Positions 47,726-56,398 of a DNA stretch of 64,000 nucleotides are shown in pieces; the first letter of the stretch is position 1, and the number at the start of each line of letters is the position of its first letter. The position numbers and the translations under genes are program-made. The notes below the pieces were generated by a model. That model had not been told where the DNA came from. It did not search any database and saw nothing but the letters and a program-made list of their open reading frames with translations. Origin of the DNA: Colocasia esculenta (Eukaryota > Streptophyta > Magnoliopsida > Alismatales > Araceae); assembly GCA_014218235.1 (NCBI GenBank), contig CM024753.1, forward strand, positions 174,320,348 through 174,384,347, given 5' to 3'.

Positions 47726-49739
47726 TAATCCCTCTCTCCCGTCACGGTATCGACCTGCCCCTGCAGCTGGGTCGCTCGGTCCGTGGCAGTCCTCAGCTTC
47801 GTCTCCTGCAGGAAAATCCAAGTCAGTGCCAAATTTAAATAATTTTCAATTCAAATCACTATCTTACTTACCCGCTCGTCCAACTCCGCCCACGCCTCCT
47901 CGGCTCTCCTCACCACGGCTGCCAGTCGATCCTCCAGATCTGACTGGGAGCCCTCCGCCGCTCTGGAGGAGGAAGCACCAGCCTCCGCTGCTCTCCTCAC
48001 CCGGTCTAACTCCCTCCGCTACACATGCAACACACGTCAGTTTCCCAAATCAGCCTATGAAATTGGTAAAGTGCTGAAGTCTGAGCAAGTACTTACCAGC
48101 TGCTCCGCCTCCCGCTGGGCTACCTCTCGGTCCTGCACCGTAGAGTGAAGCAGGGCCCAAAGTGAGGCAATCTCTCCAGCCACGTCCACCTGCAATTCAT
48201 TTCTAAACCTTTAGCTCAATTCCATAAAAAGCAATTCACAAGGTCTGGGTATAGGAGATTTACCTATCGTCGTGCGCCCTTGTAGACTCTCGCCCCGTAC
48301 TTTAAGGCGAATGCCTGAAGGTACGCATCATCGGATGTGGTGGTGGACTTGACTTGCTTACCCCAGCGCTCCCAGTTCTAGATCTGCTCCTTGGCCCGCT
48401 CGTGCCAGTCGGTGGTGTCATAAAGTCCCCTAAAGCTCCGACCAGGCCTAGGGGTCCGGGCTCGGCTAGGGAACTCCACTGCGCTCTGACATAGTCCAAG
48501 CGACCTTTGGGACAGGTGCAGGTGGAGAGGTAGCACAAGGTTGAGTGCATGCACCCACACCGACCTACCAAAGTAGGGGCGGGCCTGCACCAACCAGGGC
48601 TGTCCCTCATCCCCCTCCTCTAGATATGGCCGCCACACCACCTGCACATCAAGCACATCTTGTTAGTAGCCAAGTAATCAAAGCAATTAAAATCAACTTG
48701 AACTTAGAGAGAAGGATTAGATCACTTACATCTTGCTGAGGGTAGACATCAATGGCGTCCTAGAGGGACGCTAGCTAGTCCTCTAAGGGGTGTGTGTCCC
48801 TACACGGCACCCAGCGTCGAGCAAGGGGCACGACGCTCGGTCACTCCAGGATTCCCCTCCTCAGACCAGGGAGGTGGAGGTAGGCCCAGACCTGCAAGAA
48901 CAAGAATGCGCAGTTAGATCACAATTATAATATCAAAAGGGCAATTTAAGTAAAAGGGGCAAGAGAAGAAGAGTGTACCTATAGGAAGGGCTAGAAGCCA
49001 CTGATCGTGGTCTGCCGGTCCGACGAACCTAAGCTCTCAAACTGATGCGCCAGGAAAGCTGCTCCCCACGCATAGCCCCCTACCTCACCTAGGTCCTCTA
49101 GTAGTGGCAAGAACCGACAGTGGACCGGGTCGCCCCTCGTGGCAAACAAGAGTCTACCAAAAAAGAGGGTGAGGAAGTGACGTAGGTCTATGTCTGCCTG
49201 AGCCCCTGGCTCACTAGCTAGGCTCTCTCGGCAACCCTCCGCCAGCCGCTGCAGCTGCTCATCTACGGACTCGGCTACCCTTCTCCCAATCTTAAGTAGC
49301 CCTAACCTCTCCTGACGCTCGACCCTAGAGACAAGGGAGGACCTCTGCCCTACGGTCAAACCTAGAAGCCTATGGGCAAGCTCTCGATAGCAGGGATAGG
49401 TGTAGCCACTCACCGGACGTCCGTAGACTCTCAATCCAGTGATCCTGCTCACATCCTCCAGGTTGGGGATCATGTGTCCCCATGGAAGCACGAAGACAGT
49501 CACCTCCGTGTCCCACCTGCTACGTAGGGCCTGGGTCAGAGGGGCGTCCGCCCTCATCCACTCCGTCCTCAGCACCTCCCCAAACCCCATCTCCTCTAAC
49601 CTATCTCTCTGGAACCGGGGGAAGGCTAGGTAAACTGCTAATACTAAGATCCATGAAACCCATGCCCTCATTTCCCCCTGCAAGCAAATTATAATCATCA
49701 GTCAGTTTCATCATGTTCAGGTTTTGGTTTCGGTTGAGG

Positions 49740-49930
49740 TCGTGACGGCCCAAAGGGTCACGACCTTGTCGCGACGCCCCGATGCGTCGCTATCTGGTCG
49801 CACCTCCCTAGTGGACCGCGACCTTGTCGCGACAGCCTTGGCCAACGCTACATGGTCACGGCCCGTTGACCCGTCGTGACACCTGGTGTCGCGACGGACC
49901 GACCCGTCGCAATCTCAGTCGCGAACCAAC
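49740..49930. repeat. CG-dyad array in PMD intron 1 of Tat-B
   Basis: Cassettes include TCGTGACGG...GGTCACGA, GACCTTGTCGCGACGCCCC...GTCGC, and GTCGCGACGGACC...CCGTCGCAATC. All lie between exon 1 and exon 2 of the antisense PMD gene, the same place as 7258-7415 in Tat-A. Confidence 0.85.
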
Positions 49931-50424
49931 CAGAAATTTTTCTTGTCTGGCGGTCGTTTCTCTGGGCATCGCGCCCTACATTGGGCCCTCTAGGGGCATC
50001 CCCACACATCCACACATAGAACATCAAGGGCTAGGAGCTTTGAAAACCTACCTTCTTCATGGCATCCTCGCAGGACCTCGCCGCCACTTCCAAGTCAAGC
50101 GCCGGAGCCTCCTCCTCCTCCATCTCAACCTCCGGCACTGCTTCCTCTGCCGGAGGCGCCGCTTCCCACTGTTGGGGGTTCCGCCTCGCCGCCATCCTCT
50201 TTCCTTTCCCACCGGAGGAACCCTCACTGTCGTCGCTTCCCTCCATTGCCAGTGACTTCAGGGAAGTGAATGAGAGATTGAGAAAGGGAGATTGAGAGAG
50301 CAAGGATGTGAGAGTCGAAAAGGGGGGGATGAGATCGCCGGAGCTCAAGGAAAGTTCTTGCACACTTGAACACGCAAAGGGGGAAAGAAAGGGGGGCTTC
50401 TGCATATTTGAATCACCGGTTGAT

Positions 50425-50540
50425 AACGCGACGCCTTTGGACGTCGCGTTCCTGTCGCGACAGCTATGTAGACTGCGACAATGTCGCGACCCGCCGCCCT
50501 GTCGCGACATTGAGGCGTCGTCCATAGGGGTCGCGTTATC
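50425..50540. repeat. CG-dyad array between the two antisense genes of Tat-B
   Basis: GCGACGCC...GACGTCGCG, CTGTCGCGACAG, AATGTCGCGAC and CCTGTCGCGACATT recur within 115 bp between the poly(A) signal of the DUF7745-like gene and the start of the PMD gene. The corresponding Tat-A spacer has 8337-8590. Confidence 0.85.
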
Positions 50541-50575
50541 AACAGAACACAGTGCGCACAGGTTAAAAATCTGAT

Positions 50576-50581
50576 TTTATT
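50576..50581 (-). terminator. Poly(A) signal AATAAA of the DUF7745-like gene
   Basis: AATAAA on the minus strand about 107 bp downstream of the stop codon, in an A/T-rich context (ATCAATAAAATCAG). Confidence 0.6.
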
Positions 50582-50687
50582 GATTCAACTCAGCAAGTAC
50601 AATGCCTAATTTTTCCTACGTTCAATCAAATGCACTTTTCTGCCCTAATTACCATCTGATACAATGCCTGCGTCAATCTAATCCATC

Positions 50688-52137
50688 TCAAGCTCCCGGT
50701 TCAACCGGGCGAATCCTTTTCAATGCCTCAAGATACTCTCGGGTCACGTCCTCGTCCTCCACCACCTCCACCTGAAGGAGACCCGTGGCACATACCTCCC
50801 AGTGGACTATGGCGCTCCGCACGTCCCGCTCATCTTGATCATCATTCCTCTTCCGCTTCTGAATGGGCAGGTAGTGAGAGAGCAGAGACACCACTGTGTG
50901 TGTAGCACCACATTGGAGATGGCAGCGGTCCGGGTTGTAGAGAACCAATGCTTCATTGCCCAAGAAACGAAGTGCTAACCCGGGACGCTGAGGTAGGCGT
51001 ATCATCGTGTGGTGGAGGTAGCGCGGGCGCATGTCAAACTCTGCCACCGTCATTGCCTTGAAGTAATCACACCATCCTTTCAGTCCTTTCACTTGTGCCG
51101 TCTTGCACCACGCCTGTGGTGTCATATAGAGGGGTGCACCCACAAAAGCTAATGGGTGATGCAGCATGCTCTTGCACTCAGTAGAAAGGTTGTCCATCGC
51201 CCGGAATTGAATGTGCATCCCCATCCAGAGCTCGAGGGCAACGATAGACCCATAGAAAGGGCCTCCGGTGGCTGCAGAAGATAGTCCAGCGTAAAGATAA
51301 CCAAGGACGGCATGTGCAATGCTCATACCTTCGGATACAGAGTCGATTATGCTCAGGTTGGAGAATGAGATGGCACCGTCTTCTGCCGGGAAAAAGATGA
51401 CGTGGTAGATATAGATAGCGGCAGCCTTGGCTATAGCAAGGTGGTTCCCAGTCTTGCGTTTGCATTGGGAGACAATCCACTGGGAGATGGGGAGGAGGTG
51501 GACATGGTTCTGGCTAGTCATGCTGTGCAAATCGGTCTTCTTAGTGGTAATCTCGCCGAGGATGCTCCATGCGTCAATTAGAGCCACAGTGTAGGAGAGG
51601 GCATGCTCCTCACCTCTCTTGAACATCGGGAGACCCAACATCAGCTCCAGTTCCTCCAGCAGTATAGTGGCCTCAAACTCGGGGAAGATGAACGTGTGTG
51701 TCTGCGGGTGCCACAACTCCGCCAGTGCAGTGAGGTTGTCCCACACATGCATGATCTTGTGGAACTGTTTCGCCAAAACCAGCACCGTTGAGAGCCCCCA
51801 TTCGCGCAGATGCCGGGTAGAAGCTAGAGGTAGCATCTCTATCATGGGCGCCAACCACGGGACTTTAGAGAATCTCCTATGGCCCGGGAGGATCTAGAAT
51901 AGCAGAAGAAAAGAGAAGAAGGTTGATAACAGCAGGAAGAGAGGAATAAGAAGAAGAGCATGGAGAGAGAGAAGAGCTAGAAGAGAGAGAAAAAGCACTT
52001 ACTTGGAGTTCCGGCCTTGCGCAAATGTGCCCGGGCACGGAGGAGAGGCGCTGTAGCTCGGCGTGGGACACTCGGGCTGCCTTGGGGCCGCCATAGGGCT
52101 TGATGTCATCCTGGAAGGCAGAGAAAGACCTCTTCAT
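50688..52137 (-). CDS. Intact DUF7745-like protein gene in antisense orientation within Tat-B
   Basis: Two exons: 52137-52003 (45 codons, MKRSFSAFQDDIKPYGGPKA...) and 51893-50688 (401 codons), joined in phase 0 across a 109-bp intron with GTAAGT donor and CTATTCTAG acceptor. The 446-residue protein has no stop or frameshift. Exon 2 begins ILPGHRRFSKVPWLAPMIEM. It contains LAELWHPQTHTFIF and EFEATILLEELELMLGLPMF, the pattern shared by DUF7745-type and mobile-domain-like plant proteins. A central part is rich in small and hydrophobic residues (AVLGYLYAGLSSAATGGPFY) and LRFLGNEALVLYNPDRCHLQ comes before a basic KRKRND segment. Start chosen for TATA distance, splice phase and agreement of exon 2 with Tat-A. 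A TATA box lies 74 bp upstream and AATAAA downstream. Family function is unknown. It is the only uninterrupted multi-exon gene in the window. Confidence 0.8.
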
Positions 52138-52210
52138 GGCTGATGAGAGAGAAAATTGAAAGAGAGGAGGAGAGAGAGAGAGCTGCAAATTTGAGCCCCC
52201 TACAGCCCTA

Positions 52211-52216
52211 TTTATA
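52211..52216 (-). promoter_or_regulatory. TATA box of the DUF7745-like gene
   Basis: Minus strand GGCTCTATAAATAGGG, 74 bp before the ATG at 52137, followed by a CT-rich leader. Spacing leaves room for a start about 30 bp downstream and a short 5' UTR. Confidence 0.7.
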
Positions 52217-53509
52217 GAGCCCTAGGGTAGCTAGTCCATCCCAATCCCGTACCTAGGTGTTAGAGTCATAGTAGGGTAGGTTTAAGAGTCCTAGGAGAGG
52301 TCTAGGTAGGATTAGATAAGGATAAGATCAGATTTTTTCATCTTTATCCTGCGACTGGTGTCGCGACGTCGCGATGCGTCGCGTTAAGGTTGCAACCACC
52401 AAGGGCGTCGCGACCTTGTTGCGATCCCCAGGTGCGTCGCATTTCGGTTTATTTTGTCTATGCATTGTTTGTTTATGATTTTCATTTGTGTGAATGTATA
52501 TTTTTTATTGTTGCCATGTTTCTTTGCTTTGATTATTTGTTTGAAAAATCACAAAAAAAAATCAAAAAATTAGAAAATCACAAAAAATGTGACTTCATAG
52601 GTAAGTCAGGTAAGTATTTCTATCCCTATTCCTTTGCATTACTATATGGTATTCTACTTATTATATCATTTTTCAAGGACCGGCTGGTTCTCAATGTTCT
52701 CTGGGATTCGAGTTCCCCTTTACCAAAAACAGTGATGATCTAGGTGCACATTGTTAATCGTTGGATAGGCCGTTAAGTCAGGTGAGTTTGGGAACGACGG
52801 ACTCTGTCTTACACAACGGTTGTAGGAAGGCTCTCGACCTTTTTTTTTGCCTGGTTTAGCAATGTTATCCTTGATATATTTTCTATTTTCTCATTTCTTT
52901 GCATTTGTTTTAATGATTTCTTTTCCTTTAGCCCAACATGCATCATATAGGACTTTGAGCTTTCACGTCTCATCCCTGGCTAATGGTGATCCCTTAATGA
53001 GTGCCCAACCATTCTTTATATTCAAAACAAGAAATCCTATTCCACTCCGAATAGGAAGGTCTGCCTCCGAGGGAGTTGTTCTCGTCAGTTTGTCAAGAAT
53101 TTCCCTGTCTGGATTCTCTATACAATTTCATCCTTATTTCTTTTGATCCATTTTGGTTACGAACTGCTCCCAGGATAGAGTCATGAGTTACCTACCTGGC
53201 ACGCACATGTCCCTCCAAAATGAAACCTGCAGGCCAATGGCTAGGGTACCTCTCAATCGAGGCGTTGATCGTCCTTTTCTTTCCTCTCTCTCATTCAGAC
53301 TTGTGTCTTCCTTGCATTCTGCTCGAGCAGCTAACTCGAGGCTTTCATGAAGATTCCATTTGCTTGTTGGTTAGATCGGTGTCTCTTTACCTTGGCTTCT
53401 ACTTTTCAGTCCACTCCGCATCACTTCCGCTCCGCCGTCACTTCATGACACCTTCCACTACGCTTCTGCTTCGCTCCCCTGCAAAGTAGAAGCCAAGGAG
53501 GGGCAAATC
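52217..53509. other. Noncoding 3' segment of Tat-B with dyads and polypurine tract
   Basis: CG dyads at 52345-52445 (GTGTCGCGACGTCGCGATGC; GCGTCGCGACC...GGTGCGTCGC) lie upstream of the TATA box. An A-rich patch follows near 52550. The remaining 900 bp carry no supported gene and parallel 10700-11560. The end GCCAAGGAGGGGCAAATC (53492-53509) is the polypurine tract before TGTAGACACCC. Confidence 0.65.
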
Positions 53510-54923
53510 TGTAGACACCCGATTCTGGCCTACAAGTTGAACCACATTTCTTGTTATCTTAGTAAGCCCCAAGTTGGTCATTCACCTTGAGCCCACCTTT
53601 AGCCTTGCTTTGAGCCCATTAATAGCCCAATTTTTATAATATCACATCCATTATCTTTTAAAAGAGTCCTTGAGCCTTAAATGCCCATTATTCTCCTATT
53701 TGATTGGCCAATAATTCAAGAATAATCAATTTTCTTTGACGTGACAGGTCGTGGCGCCGCGTTAATCCTTGTCGCGCCCCCTATGGCCGTCACGACAGCG
53801 CATGCATATCCATGCACGTGGCCTTGCTGTCGCACCCCTTCTGGTCGTCGTGTTCATCCTTGTCACGCCCCTACGACCCGTCGCGACAACAGCTGCATGC
53901 GCTGGCCTCCGCAACCACCTCCTATTTATCCTCTTATGGCCTTTGCATTTATCCCCAAGCAACCCCCCAACCTCCTGAGTGCATCTTGGGATTGTAGGAC
54001 TCTTTGGGCATCCCTTGGACTCTCACCCACGAGATTTAATGGCAATTATCTTTATTTGGGTAATTATCATCTAAAAATGGGATTATTCTATCTCATTTCT
54101 CTATAAAAGCAAGGCTCTTCCTTCAGGGCGAGGGGAGCCCCATTTTTTTTACCCCGAAGGGCTGCCGAAATTTTCTGTGACCAATACTTAGCTCGTAGCT
54201 CTTCCATTTCTCTCATTTTCCTCATATTCCCTTCACCAAGCCATGCCCATTTCTTCATCTACGGAGCTTGGAGCTTGAGGAGGGCGGCCCCCACTTCTTC
54301 TGAGGCTCCAGCACGAGCCAAGGACGCATATAAATGCCAGGGAGTCGCCCCATATGGGGCTCTTTCTTCCCTCATTTCCTCTTCCCGTGCATGTTATTTT
54401 ATTTTCTAGATAGGCTGCATATCTTTTCCACCCACATTTTTCCATCACCCAAGGGGTTAAAAACCACCCCCCAAGTCAGTTCCCACCATGCTCTTTTCTT
54501 CCACTTCATTTGTGAATAGTTTCTACACTTAATTTGTTCTAACAGGGTTTGTTTGTTTGTTTCTCTTGTTTTTGGCAGGTATTCAGGCAACATTCTACGA
54601 GTAGATCTTGTTCTCTAGCCGGACGGAGAGCAGGAAGAAGGTCCTCTCATGTTTCTCCCGCACTGCAGAGGATGCGACAGATGAGGGCGACGCGACATAG
54701 AGACGCGCCCTACACGAGCGTCGTGACATTAAGCCCATCGCGACGAGGTCCCCCATCGCGATCTCAGTAAGTCCTTCTGTCCTCTTTCCTTTTTCCTAGC
54801 TTAGTTAGCCCGTCTCATTCTCATTATTAGGCAACTATCTAGGTGGCGATCACATCCATTTTTCATGCCTCCATAGCTAATACATGTTTGCATGTCTTGG
54901 GGTGCACATTCCCGGTGATTACA
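53510..54923 (+). repeat. Tat-B 3' LTR
   Basis: Matches 17861-19272 along its length and ends GTGATTACA, followed by the GTAGG duplication. Several CG positions of the 5' copy (GTCGCGCC) appear as TG or CA here (GTCACGCC, GTCGTGTTC), as expected for deaminated methylcytosine. Confidence 0.92.
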
Positions 54924-56385
54924 GTAGGGTGCGAGAAACGAAGCAAACCACCCGACCACGGGGACACATGAAGTCCCATCAGCGCAGTCGAGAAACTTGA
55001 AAACAAACAACGAGACAAGTTAGCCAACGCGGCAACCAGACGCACGGCCAAGTGCACAACACCTTGACTGAGAACGCCCAAGCAGACTGTAACACAGACA
55101 GTCCAAACGGCAACAACGACAGCTCATCTCTACAGAGAGAGAGAGAGAGAGCAGCGACAACCAAAACAACACGAAGCAGCTTTGGGGAGAACCTCCACCC
55201 AAAAGTGCCAAGAGACATCCTGGGAGAACCTCACCAGAACGCAGCCCAACCAAACAGCACACTTCGAGCCATAGGGGCAACACAACGGTGGCCCGAAATG
55301 AACACAGAACATTCCTGGGAAGAACCTCCGCCAGAAACGACAAAGGGCGATCCTGGGAAGAACCTTCACCAGAACGCACAACCCAACGACCAAACAACAC
55401 GGACCATCAGAGAGAACACTGCAACAAGTGGAAGAAACGCAAACTGATCCTAGGAGAACCTCCACCAGAACCACCAAGGCACAGTTCTGGGAAAACCCGC
55501 CAGAACACACCAGCCAAAACAACAGCATACCTCAGGCCCTAAGGCAGCATAACAGCAACAGAAACGAGCATGGAACAATCCTGGGAGAAACCCTCACCAA
55601 GACAACAACAAACGGTTCTGGGAAACCTCACCAGAACACAGCGCAACCAAGCGATGCACCTCAACCCAGAGGGCAACGCAACAGCAACCAGAAATGAGCA
55701 CAACACAGTTCTGGAGAAACCTCACTTCAGCCAGAACCAACAGAGAAAGACTCCGGGAGCACCTCACCAGAGCTCACAACCAGCCAGCACCAGGCGGACC
55801 ACAACCACAGACCAGTGTCGTAGCGCTCAACCAACGATGCAACACGGCACATAGAACATCTACTTAGCCCGAGCAACGATGTCGACTGAGCAGAGCACAG
55901 CGCACGAACATGAGACCACACACAAGACCAACACAGCACACACCCCAACAACAGGGGAACAGCCAACAAGGCAAGGACACTTCGACCGGTTCCACAGACA
56001 ACAACTCTGCACCAGTGAAGGCCACACCACACGCAGGCTCTCTCAGTCACAGTGGCACGCACGCATCCAATTGTGCCGAAGACTACCAAGAACACCGCGC
56101 CTGGACTTGCTTGCAAGCGTCCTCCACACAAGGAAGACCACTGCCAGCGAGTCCACCGCCAACCGCGCCACCACGGCACAAACACACCGAGTGACCACAC
56201 TCGCGGAACGGAAACAGCTGCAACCCTCCTGCAGCATGCACACAAACCTTACAGGGAAGCCGCACGCCTGCAAAACAATTGAAAGCACAAGCCTAACACT
56301 AGTCGGACGGTGTCAGCAGTGTACTAGTACCATTCTTTGGGACACCTATAGTTATTAACTCATTACCAATCTCAGTAGACCCACG
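54924..56385 (-). other. Internal noncoding DNA of the LARD-like element, right block, with tandem repeats
   Basis: From about 55180 to 55760 the plus strand repeats variants of TGGGAGAACCTCACCAGAAC (near 55219, 55317, 55354, 55451, 55489, 55581, 55617, 55711) at variable spacing, mixed with CAACAGCAACCAGAAATGAGC-like words. No ORF is supported. The first five bases are the right target duplication of Tat-B. Confidence 0.65.
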
Positions 56386-56398
56386 CTCTGATACCAAC
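56386..56398 (-). other. Primer binding site (tRNA iMet type) of the LARD-like element
   Basis: GTTGGTATCAGAGCG on the minus strand directly follows the LTR end at 56399. Confidence 0.9.

Larger units (their letters stand above)
38955..50246 (-). pseudogene. Plant mobile domain (PMD) gene of Tat-B, antisense, interrupted by the reverse chromovirus
   Basis: Exons can be placed to the base and nearly all introns are phase 0: exon 1 50246-50052 (MEGSDDSEGSSGGKGKRMAA, then acidic), exon 2 49677-48979, exon 3 48891-48730, exon 4 48641-48264, exon 5 48189-48097, exon 6 48018-47872, exon 7 47805-47731 resuming at 39355. Exon 2 is the PMD N-terminal half (LPWGHMIPNLEDVSRITGLR, YAWGAAFLAHQFESLG). Exons 3-4 give VWAYLHLPGLRRGI, PLARRW and VVWRPYLEEGDEGQPW, YFGRSVWVHALNLVLPLHLH. 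Exons 5-7 are Glu/Arg/Ala-rich, probably coiled coil; exon 7 ends SRSRSRSGASGASGATGASV and a further exon near 39075 is possible. Eight in-frame stops (seven TAG, one TGA) and the 8.4 kb insertion inactivate it. Donors (GTAAGT, GTAGGT, GTACAC, GTAAAT) remain. Role unknown; PMD proteins MAIN/MAIL1 act in silencing and meristem maintenance. Confidence 0.85.
17861..54923 (+). mobile_element. Tat-B: complete Tat-clade Ty3 element with antisense cargo (TSD GTAGG)
   Basis: LTRs of 1412 and 1414 bp start TGTAGACACCCGATTCTGGC and end GTGATTACA; GTAGG flanks both sides (17856-17860, 54924-54928). Without two inserted chromoviruses the element is about 19.7 kb. The order is LTR, primer site, gag, protease plus G-patch, gap, RT-RNase H-second RNase H-integrase, antisense PMD gene, antisense DUF7745-like gene, polypurine tract, LTR. 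The second, archaeal-type RNase H before integrase is the hallmark of the Tat clade (Tat, Ogre, Retand). Antisense genes between pol and the 3' LTR are known in this clade (for example maize Grande). All retroviral genes are broken. Confidence 0.9.

Noticed and set aside
48979..50246. Host MAIN/MAIL1 gene
   Set aside because: The gene sits between pol and the 3' LTR of Tat-B, is duplicated in Tat-A and has eight stops, so it is transposon cargo and not a host locus.
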